A stretch of 64,000 nucleotides of DNA from Granulicatella balaenopterae. Its GTDB lineage: Bacteria > Bacillota > Bacilli > Lactobacillales > Aerococcaceae. This document shows, one piece after another, positions 16,069-25,220 of the stretch. The position numbers and the translations under genes were made by a program. The stretch covers positions 1-64,000 of the forward strand of contig NZ_FOGF01000001.1 of assembly GCF_900111135.1 (NCBI RefSeq), written 5' to 3'. The first letter of the stretch is position 1. The number at the start of each line of letters is the position of its first letter. The notes under the pieces were generated by a model that did not search any database, had not been told where the DNA came from, and saw only the letters and a list, made by a program, of their open reading frames with translations.

Positions 16069-16911
16069 ATGGGAAAAGAGAGAATAGATACATTAGTAGT
16101 ACAACAAGGATTAGCATCTTCGCGTGAGAAAGCTAAACGTTTAGTAATGGCTGGTCAAATCGTTAATGCCGTTAATCATAATCGTTATGACAAACCAGGT
16201 GAAAAAGTTAGTGATGAGACACAATTATTATTAAAAGGTGAACCGTTAAAATATGTTTCACGTGGCGGTTTGAAATTAGAAAAAGCTTTAAATGAATTCG
16301 ACGTTACTGTTGAAGACAAGATTTTATTAGATATTGGTTCATCAACGGGTGGTTTTACTGATGCGGCTTTACAAAATGGGGCAACCATGTCTTATGCATT
16401 AGATGTTGGTTACAATCAATTAGATTACAAATTACGTCAAGATAAGCGTGTGATGGTGATGGAGCGTCAGAATTTCCGATATAGTAAGCCGGAAGATTTC
16501 ACGGAAGGGTTACCGGATATTGCTTCAATCGACGTATCGTTTATTTCATTGCAATTGATTTTACCGACTTTAAAAACGATTTTACGTTCTGGAGGCGATG
16601 TTGTAGCCTTAATTAAGCCGCAATTCGAAGCGGGTCGTGAGCGTGTAGGTAAAAAAGGAATCGTAAGTGATCCGAAAGTCCATCGTGATGTATTAGTGGA
16701 AACATTAGAATTTGCCCAACAATTAGGGTATACGATTGAAGAATTAACGTTCTCGCCAATTACTGGAGGGACAGGGAATATTGAATTTTTAGCTCATTTA
16801 AGCTTACAACCAGTTGATCAAATTGAACCAGAATTATCAAAAGAATGGTTAGAAAATATTGATGAAGCTGTTAAGACGGCTCATTATGAATTAAAAAATA
16901 AAACGATTTAA
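16069..16911 (+). CDS. TlyA-family rRNA 2'-O-methyltransferase (YqxC-like)
   Basis: A 280-residue fusion of an N-terminal S4 RNA-binding domain (RIDTLVVQQGLASSREKAKRL) with an FtsJ-like methyltransferase domain (SRGGLKLEKAL, then LDIGSSTGGFTDAALQNGA for SAM). Mycobacterial TlyA methylates 16S and 23S rRNA, and the family is often misnamed hemolysin. The position between ispA and recN is conserved. In many relatives an argR gene sits between this gene and recN; here recN follows after 23 bases and argR is absent. Confidence 0.92.
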   Translation: MGKERIDTLVVQQGLASSREKAKRLVMAGQIVNAVNHNRYDKPGEKVSDETQLLLKGEPLKYVSRGGLKLEKALNEFDVTVEDKILLDIGSSTGGFTDAALQNGATMSYALDVGYNQLDYKLRQDKRVMVMERQNFRYSKPEDFTEGLPDIASIDVSFISLQLILPTLKTILRSGGDVVALIKPQFEAGRERVGKKGIVSDPKVHRDVLVETLEFAQQLGYTIEELTFSPITGGTGNIEFLAHLSLQPVDQIEPELSKEWLENIDEAVKTAHYELKNKTI

Positions 16912-16934
16912 TCTAAATTAGAGTAGGTGTCTAA

Positions 16935-18650
16935 ATGATTCAAGAATTATATATTAAAAACTTTGCAATTATTGAAGAGATTCATTGTCAATTCGATGAT
17001 GGCATGACCGTTTTAACTGGGGAAACAGGTGCCGGTAAGTCAATTATTATTGATGCGGTTGGTTTGTTATTAGGGGAGCGTGCCTCGATTGATATGATTC
17101 GTTTTGGTGAAGATAAGGCGGTTATTCAAGGGTTGTTCTTATTTAAGGATGAGTCTTTGAAGCCTAATTTAGCGTCATTTGGGATTGATGTGCCGGACCG
17201 TCAATTATTAGTGCAGCGTGAACTGTATCGTAATGGGAAGTCTAGTTGTCGTGTGAATGGTCAATTATGTACGGTTTCGATTTTAAAACAAGTGATGAAT
17301 CAAATGGTTGATATTCATGGTCAAAATGAGCATTTTCTCTTATTGAATCCGCAAAAGCATGTTGACTTGATTGATTTATTTGCGTTTAAAGAGATTAATC
17401 CGCTTAAGGAACAATATGAAGAAGTCTATCAAAGTTATCGCTCATTGCAAAGGGAATTACAGCATCAATTATCGGCTGGTCAACAAGAGATGCAGCGTCT
17501 TGATTTATTGAAATTCCAAATTGATGAAATTCAACAAGCGAATCTTGAACTTGGCGAGGAAGAGAAGTTGAGTGAAGAGAAGAATTACTTTACTCATTAT
17601 CAAAAGATTCAACAAGCCTTACAGTTAACGAGTGCGATTTTAGAGGGTGAGGAAGCTGGGGTATTAGACCAAGTTGCCCAAGCGATGAATGCCATGCAGT
17701 CGATTGAATCAATTGATGAGGAATATCAGGCGATTTCACAGCAATTACAAGATGCTTATTATCAATTGCAAGATGTTATCTCAAGTGTGCATGCTGATAT
17801 GGATAATGCCTCATTTGATGAAGAGCGCTTTAAAGAAATTGAGGAGCGTTTGGATATTTATTATCACCTAAAACGCAAATATGGTGTTGATGCTGAAGCG
17901 ATTTTAGCCTATTTAGAAGAGATTCAATTGGAATTAGATCAAGTAGAGCATAGGGATGATTATATTGCCCAGTTAACAAATGATGTCGCTAAAAAGCATG
18001 ATGAGGCAGTCTCTTTGGCGGAGGAATTAGCAGTTATCCGTAAGAAGTATGCAGGGATTTTAGCGCAAATGGTGGAACATCAATTAAAAGATTTGTATAT
18101 GCCGCATGCTAAGTTTGAAGTGAATTTTGAAGCGTTAAAAGAATTAGGCGAACATGGCTTAAATCAGATTGAATTTTATTTATCAACCAATACTGGTGAA
18201 CCATTAAAACCCTTAGCCAAAATTGCTAGTGGTGGGGAATTATCACGTATTACTTTAGCGTTGAAGACCATTTTTGTGAAGGAACAAGTGGTGTCAACGG
18301 TGATTTTTGATGAGATTGATACGGGAGTTAGTGGTCGTGTGGCGCAGGCAATTGCTGAGAAGATGCAATATGTTTCTGAATTTGCCCAAGTATTATGTAT
18401 TACCCATTTACCGCAAGTGTCATCAATGGCTAATCATCAGTACCGCATTCAAAAAGAAGAACAAGATGGCCGTACAAGAACGAAATTAGTTTTATTATCA
18501 CCAGAAGAACGTGTAGCAGAATTAGCGCGCATGTCTTCAGGTGAAGTGATTACGGAATTAAGTATGGAACATGCAAGAGAGTTATTAACGATTGCTGAAA
18601 ATAGTCGTCAAAAAAATAATCAATTAAAATTACGAGGATTTAAACTATGA
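16935..18650 (+). CDS. recN: DNA repair protein RecN
   Basis: An SMC-like ATPase that acts early in double-strand break repair. It starts MIQELYIKNFAIIEEI with Walker A TGETGAGKSIIIDA at about residue 30. The signature and Walker B are near the C-terminus: KIASGGELSRITLALK, then VIFDEIDTGVSGRVA, then LCITHLPQVSSMA. The middle is a Gln/Glu-rich coiled coil. The 571-residue length is slightly above the usual 553-576 range midpoint. Its stop overlaps the following glycerophosphodiesterase start (ATGA). No LexA box was seen directly upstream. Confidence 0.96.
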   Translation: MIQELYIKNFAIIEEIHCQFDDGMTVLTGETGAGKSIIIDAVGLLLGERASIDMIRFGEDKAVIQGLFLFKDESLKPNLASFGIDVPDRQLLVQRELYRNGKSSCRVNGQLCTVSILKQVMNQMVDIHGQNEHFLLLNPQKHVDLIDLFAFKEINPLKEQYEEVYQSYRSLQRELQHQLSAGQQEMQRLDLLKFQIDEIQQANLELGEEEKLSEEKNYFTHYQKIQQALQLTSAILEGEEAGVLDQVAQAMNAMQSIESIDEEYQAISQQLQDAYYQLQDVISSVHADMDNASFDEERFKEIEERLDIYYHLKRKYGVDAEAILAYLEEIQLELDQVEHRDDYIAQLTNDVAKKHDEAVSLAEELAVIRKKYAGILAQMVEHQLKDLYMPHAKFEVNFEALKELGEHGLNQIEFYLSTNTGEPLKPLAKIASGGELSRITLALKTIFVKEQVVSTVIFDEIDTGVSGRVAQAIAEKMQYVSEFAQVLCITHLPQVSSMANHQYRIQKEEQDGRTRTKLVLLSPEERVAELARMSSGEVITELSMEHARELLTIAENSRQKNNQLKLRGFKL

Positions 18651-19372
18651 CAAAAATATTCGCTCACCGTGGTAGTAAAGTCGACTGCCCAGAGAATACA
18701 TTAAGTGCTTTTAAAAAAGCTATTGAGGTCAAAGCAGATGGGATTGAATTGGATATCCATTTGACGAAAGATGGTGAAATCGTTGTGATTCATGATGAGA
18801 CGATTGACCGCACAACGAATGGCACAGGACAGGTAGAAGATTATACTTTAGCCGAATTACAAAACTTTGATGCCGGTTCTTGGTTTGATGAGAGTTTCAA
18901 GCAAGAAAGAATCCCGACATTAAAAGAAGTATTTGAATTATTAATGAAAGAGAACTTTACTGGTCAATTAAATATTGAATTAAAGACGGATCAAAAGGAA
19001 TATGCAGGACTAGTTGCCAAAGCTTTAGCCTTACAATTAGCTTATCAGTTACCTTTTGAGATTGTGTATTCAAGTTTTAATCCGACAAGCTTAATTGAAA
19101 TGCATCAACTAGATCAAAATCAACAATTAGCCTTTTTATTAGAAAAGGAAGAGATGTTTGGCTTTAATTTTGGTGATGTGGAGATTTTAACGTATCATCC
19201 CGGGTATGAATTATTAGAACAAGTTGAAGAATTCAATCCAACTGGCTTACCATTGCGTGTGTGGACGGTTAATGAACAACAACATTTACAAGATTGTTTT
19301 AACCGTCAAGTGGAGGCGATTTTTACGGATGATCCTAAGACAGCTTTAGCGTTAAGAGATGTTAAGAAATAA
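18647..19372 (+). CDS. Glycerophosphodiester phosphodiesterase
   Basis: A cytoplasmic 241-residue GDPD-family enzyme that hydrolyses glycerophosphodiesters to glycerol-3-phosphate and an alcohol. The active-site pattern is complete: IFAHRGSKVDCPENTLSAF (His, Arg, Glu), GIELDIHLTKDGEIVVIHDETIDRTTNG (Glu, Asp, His) and LNIELKT. It has no signal peptide. The ATG overlaps the recN stop by four bases, so it is co-translated. miaA follows after 11 bases. Substrate specificity cannot be told from sequence. Confidence 0.93.
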   Translation: MTKIFAHRGSKVDCPENTLSAFKKAIEVKADGIELDIHLTKDGEIVVIHDETIDRTTNGTGQVEDYTLAELQNFDAGSWFDESFKQERIPTLKEVFELLMKENFTGQLNIELKTDQKEYAGLVAKALALQLAYQLPFEIVYSSFNPTSLIEMHQLDQNQQLAFLLEKEEMFGFNFGDVEILTYHPGYELLEQVEEFNPTGLPLRVWTVNEQQHLQDCFNRQVEAIFTDDPKTALALRDVKK

Positions 19373-19383
19373 AGAGGAGATTT

Positions 19384-20307
19384 ATGGATAAAATTATCGT
19401 AATTGTTGGTCCGACCGCTGTAGGAAAGACCGCACTAAGTATTGAACTGGCTAAGGCTTTGAATGGTGAAGTCGTGAATGGTGATTCAATGCAAGTATAT
19501 AAACAGTTAGATATTGGTACGGCAAAAGTTACTGCTGAAGAAGCGCAAGGGATTCCGCATCATGTACTAGATATTTGTGAAGTGGAGGAAGAATTTTCGG
19601 CAAGTGACTTTAAAGAGAAAGCCAGCCAAGCGATAAAAGATATTATTGCTCGTGGCAAAGTACCGATTGTCGTTGGAGGAACAGGGCTATATGTGGAAGG
19701 ATTGTTATATGATTTCCATTATAGTGGCGAACAGTCAAATGCCCCTTTGTACCGCCAACAAAAAGAACAAGAATTAACAGAGATTGGCCCAGAACAAATG
19801 TGGCAACAATTAAAAGCCGTTGACCCTAAAGCTGCCCAAACCATTCATCCAAATAATACGCGCCGAGTGATTCGTGCCTTGGAAGTAACCTATGCAAGTG
19901 GCAAGCCTTTCTCGGAAAATGATGCTAATCAAAAGACACCGGTTTATGATGCATATGTGATTGGGTTGAATACGGATCGAGGTGTCTTGTATGAGCGTAT
20001 TAATCAGCGAGTGGATATGATGCTAGATAAAGGAATTTTAACGGAAGCTAGGATGTTATTTGATAAGAACTTTGATAGTAGCGTGCAATCTGTTCGTGGT
20101 ATTGGGTATAAAGAATGGTTTCCAATGTTTAAGGGCGATAAGACACAAGAAGAATGTATTGAAACCTTAAAGCAAAATTCAAGACGTTATGCCAAACGCC
20201 AATTAACTTGGTTTAGAAATCGAATTGACGGTTTAGTGTGGTATGATTTATTAGCCAAAGATTCAATCGCAGCAGTTATTGAGGATTGCCAAAAATTTAT
20301 GAAATGA
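19384..20307 (+). CDS. miaA: tRNA dimethylallyltransferase
   Basis: MiaA adds a dimethylallyl group to A37 of tRNAs reading UNN codons. The protein starts with the P-loop IIVIVGPTAVGKTALSIELA, followed by NGDSMQVYKQLDIGTAK, PHHVLDI and VPIVVGGTGLYVEGLLY, all family signatures. The C-terminus RRYAKRQLTWFRNR is the tRNA-binding end. Length 307 is normal. RBS AGAGGAG is well placed, and hflX follows after nine bases, as in many bacteria. Confidence 0.96.
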   Translation: MDKIIVIVGPTAVGKTALSIELAKALNGEVVNGDSMQVYKQLDIGTAKVTAEEAQGIPHHVLDICEVEEEFSASDFKEKASQAIKDIIARGKVPIVVGGTGLYVEGLLYDFHYSGEQSNAPLYRQQKEQELTEIGPEQMWQQLKAVDPKAAQTIHPNNTRRVIRALEVTYASGKPFSENDANQKTPVYDAYVIGLNTDRGVLYERINQRVDMMLDKGILTEARMLFDKNFDSSVQSVRGIGYKEWFPMFKGDKTQEECIETLKQNSRRYAKRQLTWFRNRIDGLVWYDLLAKDSIAAVIEDCQKFMK

Positions 20308-20316
20308 CGTGAGTAA

Positions 20317-21537
20317 ATGCAACAAATAGAAAATAAAAATAAAGAAAAAGTTATCTTAGTGGCCGTACAAAAGGAAGAGTTAGATGAGGCTTTTGAATAT
20401 AGTATTGAAGAGATGAAGCGCCTAGTAGAGACAGCTCAAGGTGAAGTTGTGGCAGTCATTACCCAAAAACGTGAAGCCTATAGTGGTCGTACGATGGTTG
20501 GTAAAGGGAAAGTGGAAGAGATTGCTATGATGGTGGATGATTTAGCAGCCGACATCGTAGTATTTTACCAATCCTTAACTGGTTCAATGGCTAAAAATCT
20601 GCAAGAACAGATTAATGCCCGTATTATTGACCGTACGCAATTAATTTTAGATATTTTTGCGATGCGTGCTCGTTCTAAAGAAGGTAAATTACAAGTGCAA
20701 TTAGCGCAAATGAATTATTTATTGCCTCGTCTAAGTGGTCAAGGTTCATCGCTTTCTCGTTTAGGTGGTGGGATTGGTACACGTGGCCCTGGTGAGACAC
20801 AATTAGAAGTCGATCGTCGTGTGATTCGCAAGCAAATTCGTGATATTGAGCGTCAATTAGAAGAGACTAAAAAACATCGTGAGCGTTCTCGTATGAAGCG
20901 TAAAAATAGCCGCTCATTCCAAATGGGTTTGATTGGCTATACGAATGCTGGTAAATCAACTATCCTAAATGCTTTAACCGATGCTGGGACTTACGAAGAA
21001 AATCAATTATTCGCAACCTTAGATCCATTAACAAGAAAAATCGATTACCCCGGTCAATACGAAATTACATTGACTGATACAGTAGGATTTATTCAAGATT
21101 TACCAACAACCTTAATTCATGCATTTGAATCAACTTTAGAAGAAAGTAAAAATGTTGATTTACTAATTCATGTGGTGGATGCCTCAGCGGAGAACTTTTT
21201 AACGCATGAGAAGACGGTGTTAGCTTTATTGGATGAATTAGAGATGAAGGAGATTCCGATTGTAACGATTTACAATAAAATGGATCAAGCCTTACCACGT
21301 TTCCAAGCAAGCGCATATCCTAATTTACAAATTAGTGCTAAAAATCCTGCCGATATCGAACGCTTAAAAGAATTTTTATTAACTGAGATGAAGCAATGTA
21401 TGACGCCTTATCATTATGCATTGGAGCCATACGAGCAAGCAGAAATGATTCGACTACAACAACAAACGATTGTCGAGTCGCTTGTTTATGATGAAGAAAC
21501 GAATAAGTATTTGGTGAAAGGTTTTGAAAAAAACTAA
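20317..21537 (+). CDS. hflX: GTPase HflX
   Basis: A ribosome-associated GTPase that splits stalled or hibernating ribosomes under stress. The N-terminal HflX domain contains YSGRTMVGKGKVEEI and IIDRTQLILDIFAMRARSKEG. The central glycine-rich segment LGGGIGTRGPGETQLEVDRR precedes the G domain, with G1 GYTNAGKST, G3 DTVGF and G4 NKMD. The 406-residue length is typical. RBS is weak (GACGTGAG), consistent with coupling to miaA. The operon ends here and a T-box leader begins. Confidence 0.95.
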   Translation: MQQIENKNKEKVILVAVQKEELDEAFEYSIEEMKRLVETAQGEVVAVITQKREAYSGRTMVGKGKVEEIAMMVDDLAADIVVFYQSLTGSMAKNLQEQINARIIDRTQLILDIFAMRARSKEGKLQVQLAQMNYLLPRLSGQGSSLSRLGGGIGTRGPGETQLEVDRRVIRKQIRDIERQLEETKKHRERSRMKRKNSRSFQMGLIGYTNAGKSTILNALTDAGTYEENQLFATLDPLTRKIDYPGQYEITLTDTVGFIQDLPTTLIHAFESTLEESKNVDLLIHVVDASAENFLTHEKTVLALLDELEMKEIPIVTIYNKMDQALPRFQASAYPNLQISAKNPADIERLKEFLLTEMKQCMTPYHYALEPYEQAEMIRLQQQTIVESLVYDEETNKYLVKGFEKN

Positions 21538-21582
21538 GCTAGCTGATAATAACGTATTCATCTGATTTGGGTTTGGTTTTAC

Positions 21583-21611
21583 TTGACTTTCATCTATAAA
21601 AAAAGTATCAT
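21583..21611 (+). promoter_or_regulatory. Promoter of the glyQS T-box leader
   Basis: TTGACT and TATCAT with a 17-base spacer, immediately upstream of the T-box stem I region. Confidence 0.7.
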
Positions 21612-21617
21612 TTAGAG

Positions 21618-21838
21618 TAGAGTAAAAAGCGAAGAAGATGAAGGTCTATCAGGGAAGTTTATAGCGAGTTTGGGACGGTGAAAGCCAGATAACAAGAATG
21701 ATACGATTGGCGCATTGGAGCTTTCATAGTCAATAATGAAGCTTAGAGCAATCTAAGGAAATTAGGGTGGAACCGCGAATCTAATCGCCCCTATGTGTAT
21801 AGACTAGTAATTAGTCGGTATACATAGGGGTGTTTTTT
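21618..21838 (+). promoter_or_regulatory. T-box riboswitch of the glycyl-tRNA synthetase operon
   Basis: The universal T-box sequence AGGGTGGAACCGCG is at 21764-21777, with a long stem I region before it (GAAGAAGATGAAGG and AGTTTGGGACGG). It is followed by an intrinsic terminator at about 21788-21838, where CCCCTATGTGTAT pairs with ATACATAGGGG before a T run. Uncharged tRNA pairing should favour the antiterminator and let RNA polymerase read into the operon. Glycine specificity is inferred from the downstream glyQ and glyS; I did not firmly place the specifier codon. Confidence 0.93.
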
Positions 21839-21865
21839 ATGTTTATATAGAAAGGTGGCGAGAGT

Positions 21866-22108
21866 ATGCAATTTAAGACAACAATTCCAGTTAGCGAATT
21901 TAAAGAATATCAGTTAAAAGTATTATCTTTAGTTCCAATCGAAGTGACAGTTTATAATCATGATGGTCAAGTAGTAGAACAGTTCCAAACAGAATCTACC
22001 AATAACTATTACACCTTTCAAACGGCAAAAGAAGACATAAAAGAAGTCATTTGTGATGTTATTCCAGGTATGGTTTATGAATTTCATCCGGTTGTTCAAG
22101 CAATCTAA
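21866..22108 (+). CDS. Unrecognised 80-aa protein at the head of the glyQS operon
   Basis: A small acidic protein, MQFKTTIPVSEFKEYQLKVL at the start and PGMVYEFHPVVQAI at the end, with alternating hydrophobic residues that suggest a beta-rich fold. I do not recognise the family. It has a good ribosome site (AAAGGTGGCGAG) and lies between the T-box terminator and glyQ, 34 bases before glyQ. Its expression should therefore respond to glycyl-tRNA charging. A role linked to glycine or glycyl-tRNA is only suggested by that position. No signal peptide, membrane segment or cysteine cluster is present. Confidence 0.75.
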   Translation: MQFKTTIPVSEFKEYQLKVLSLVPIEVTVYNHDGQVVEQFQTESTNNYYTFQTAKEDIKEVICDVIPGMVYEFHPVVQAI

Positions 22109-22142
22109 AAAATTAAAAGACATTTATTAAAAGGAGTTTATC

Positions 22143-23033
22143 ATGGCAAAAGCATTAACTGTTCAAGAAATTATTTTAACTTTACAACAATATTGGTCAA
22201 ACCAAGGTTGTTTATTATTACAAGCATATGATACTGAAAAAGGAGCCGGTACAATGAGCCCGTATACTTTCTTACGTGCAATTGGACCAGAACCATGGAA
22301 TGCGGCATACGTTGAACCTTCACGTCGTCCTGCAGATGGTCGTTATGGTGAAAATCCAAACCGTTTATTCCAACACCACCAATTCCAAGTGGTTATGAAG
22401 CCATCACCTGAAAATATTCAAGAATTATATTTAGGTAGCTTAGTTGCTTTAGGAATTGATCCCTTAGAACACGATATTCGTTTCGTTGAAGATAACTGGG
22501 AAAACCCATCATTAGGCTGTGCTGGTTTAGGTTGGGAAGTATGGTTAGATGGGATGGAAGTGACACAATTCACTTATTTCCAACAAGTGGGTGGCTTAGA
22601 ATGTAATCCTGTTACAAGTGAATTAACATATGGTTTAGAACGTTTAGCTTCATATATTCAAGAAGTAGATAGTGTTTATGATTTACAATGGACTGATTCT
22701 GTGAAATATGGTGAAATCTTCACACAACCAGAATATGAACATTCAAAATACGCTTTTGAAGAAAGTAATGCCGAAATGTTAATCGGATTATTCGATCAAT
22801 ATGAAGAAGAAGCAACTCGTTTAATCGAACAACAATTAGTTCACCCTGCATATGATTATGTATTAAAATGCTCACACAGCTTTAACTTAATGGATGCTCG
22901 CGGAATTGTTTCTGCAACAGACCGCGCAGGATACCTAGGACGAATCCGTAAAATGGCACGTGCTATCGCAAAATCATTTGTAGCAGAACGTGAAGCATTA
23001 GGATTCCCATTATTGAAAAAAGATAGCGAATAG
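22143..23033 (+). CDS. glyQ: Glycyl-tRNA synthetase alpha subunit
   Basis: The alpha subunit of the bacterial alpha2beta2 glycyl-tRNA synthetase holds the class II catalytic core. Clear signatures are [55 protein letters not shown] and [27 protein letters not shown]. The 296-residue length is normal. The gene starts at an ATG after AAAAGGAG and is followed 12 bases later by glyS. Expression is predicted to depend on the upstream T-box. Confidence 0.98.
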   Translation: MAKALTVQEIILTLQQYWSNQGCLLLQAYDTEKGAGTMSPYTFLRAIGPEPWNAAYVEPSRRPADGRYGENPNRLFQHHQFQVVMKPSPENIQELYLGSLVALGIDPLEHDIRFVEDNWENPSLGCAGLGWEVWLDGMEVTQFTYFQQVGGLECNPVTSELTYGLERLASYIQEVDSVYDLQWTDSVKYGEIFTQPEYEHSKYAFEESNAEMLIGLFDQYEEEATRLIEQQLVHPAYDYVLKCSHSFNLMDARGIVSATDRAGYLGRIRKMARAIAKSFVAEREALGFPLLKKDSE

Positions 23034-23045
23034 GAGACAAGACAC

Positions 23046-25133
23046 ATGACTGAATCATTATTATTAGAAATCGGATTAGAAGAATTACCAGCAAAATACG
23101 TACGCTCAAGTGCAAAACAATTAGGAGAACGTGTAGCTAAATTTTTAGACGATGCAAAGTTAGGACATGGTGAAGTAGAAGTTTTCGCAACTCCTCGTCG
23201 TTTGGCAGTACGTGTACAAGATATTCAAGATAAACAAGAAGATAAAGTAGAAGTATTCAAAGGCCCATCTCTTGCAATTGCTAAAAAAGATGGCGAATGG
23301 ACAAAAGCTGCAGAAGGATTTGTTCGTGGTAAAGGTTTAACTGTTGATGATATTTACGTAGAAGAAGTGTCAGGCGTAGAGTATATTCACGTTAAAAAAG
23401 AATTTATCGGACAAGAAGCAAAAGCAGTCTTAGCCAACTTAGCAAGTGTTATCACTGATATGAAATTCCCAGTAACAATGCGTTGGAGCAACCACTCATT
23501 TGAATATTTACGTCCAATTCACTGGATTATCGCTTTATTTGGTGGTGAAGTTTTATCAGATGTGAAAGTATTGAATGTAGTAGCTGACCGCAAAACAAAA
23601 GGTCACCGTTTCTTAGGACAAGAAGTTGACATTACTTCACCAGAAACTTATGAAGCAGAGTTAAAAGAACAATTTGTTATCGTTAACCAAGACGAACGTA
23701 AGGCAATGGTCCGCGAACAAATCGAAGCAATGGCAGCTAAAAACAACTGGGTCATTCCAATTGATGAAGACTTATTAGAAGAAGTTAGCTCAATCTTAGA
23801 ATATCCAACAGTATTTGTTGGGGACTTCGATGAAAAATATTTAGAAGTGCCAACTCCAGTATTAGTAACTTCAATGAAAGAGCACCAACGTTATTTCGTA
23901 GTGTTCAATCAAGAAGGCGAATTATTACCACACTTCATTTCAGCTCGTAATGGTGATAGCCACGCCATTGAAAATGTTATTAAAGGGAACCAAAAAGTAT
24001 TAACAGCTCGTTTAGAAGATGGCTTATTCTTCTATCAAGAAGACCAAAAAGTTCCGATGGCAGATTCAATCCAAAAATTACAAACATTAAACTTCCATGC
24101 TAAAATCGGTTCGATGACTGAAAAAATGGATCGTGTGAAAGCTTTAGTAGAGCAATTAGCCGATACATTAGCATTAGGCGAAGACGTGAAAAGAACTGCT
24201 ATGCGTGCTGCTGAGGTATACAAATTTGACTTAGTAACAAACATGGTCGGTGAATTCCCAGAATTACAAGGTATCATGGGTGAAATCTATGCCCTAGAAC
24301 AAGGTGAAACAAAAGAAGTAGCCGCAGCCATTCGTGAACACTATATGCCAACTTCAGCAGATGGTGAATTACCACAAACAACTGCTGGTGCATTATTAGC
24401 TGTAGCGGATAAAATCGATAGCTTCTTAAGTTTCATGTCAGTCGGTTTAGTGCCAACTGGTTCAAATGACCCATATGCATTACGTCGTCAAGTGATGGGT
24501 GTGGTTCAAATTATGGATAATAATAATTGGAATATTTCATTATCAGAATTATTCAATGAATTATTAGTAGCTAACTATAGCGCATTTATGACTAAACCAG
24601 AAGCAGAAGTTATGACATCAGTTGATACTTTCTTACGTGACCGTATTAGTCAAAAATTACAATCAGTAACAAAACGTCATGACGTAATCGAAGCAGTATT
24701 AGGAAGTGGCAATCGTGTAGTAGCACAATTAATGGCCCTAGCAACTGTCTTAGATGAAAAACATGACAACAAAGACTTTAAAGCAACTGTTGAAGGCTTG
24801 AATCGTGTTGTGAATATCAGCATGAAAGACGCTACAAGAGAAGATTTAACAGCTAGCTTAACTGCAACAATTGACGAATCATTATTCCAAACAGATAGTG
24901 AAAAAGCACTTTTTGCAGCAATCAACAACTTAAATATCACAGACAATAACAAAACATTAACAGAAAAATATCAAGAATTAGAAGCAATGGTACCATCAAT
25001 TACTAATTTCTTTAACGAGAATATGGTTATGGTTGATGATAAAGCCATTAAATCAAACAGAATTACAATGTTAAGACGCTTAGCAGTCTTCATTACATCA
25101 ATTGCAGATTTCAATCTATTAGTTGTAAAATAA
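23046..25133 (+). CDS. glyS: Glycyl-tRNA synthetase beta subunit
   Basis: The beta subunit recognises tRNA-Gly and carries HD-like and anticodon-binding regions. It begins ESLLLEIGLEELPAKYVRSS, the conserved start, and includes MRWSNHSFEYLRPIHWIIALFG and the TSMKEHQRYF segment. It continues with MVGEFPELQGIMG and GSNDPYALRRQ near the helical end. Length 695 is usual. It is the last gene under T-box control. The 87-base gap to obg carries no strong terminator that I can see. Confidence 0.98.
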   Translation: MTESLLLEIGLEELPAKYVRSSAKQLGERVAKFLDDAKLGHGEVEVFATPRRLAVRVQDIQDKQEDKVEVFKGPSLAIAKKDGEWTKAAEGFVRGKGLTVDDIYVEEVSGVEYIHVKKEFIGQEAKAVLANLASVITDMKFPVTMRWSNHSFEYLRPIHWIIALFGGEVLSDVKVLNVVADRKTKGHRFLGQEVDITSPETYEAELKEQFVIVNQDERKAMVREQIEAMAAKNNWVIPIDEDLLEEVSSILEYPTVFVGDFDEKYLEVPTPVLVTSMKEHQRYFVVFNQEGELLPHFISARNGDSHAIENVIKGNQKVLTARLEDGLFFYQEDQKVPMADSIQKLQTLNFHAKIGSMTEKMDRVKALVEQLADTLALGEDVKRTAMRAAEVYKFDLVTNMVGEFPELQGIMGEIYALEQGETKEVAAAIREHYMPTSADGELPQTTAGALLAVADKIDSFLSFMSVGLVPTGSNDPYALRRQVMGVVQIMDNNNWNISLSELFNELLVANYSAFMTKPEAEVMTSVDTFLRDRISQKLQSVTKRHDVIEAVLGSGNRVVAQLMALATVLDEKHDNKDFKATVEGLNRVVNISMKDATREDLTASLTATIDESLFQTDSEKALFAAINNLNITDNNKTLTEKYQELEAMVPSITNFFNENMVMVDDKAIKSNRITMLRRLAVFITSIADFNLLVVK

Positions 25134-25220
25134 TTCCGTTACATTCGTGTATATTTAAATGTTCAAGTTTAAAAAAAGCATGTATGAAAATAAAAAAGAC
25201 ATTTGGAGGTACATAAGAAT

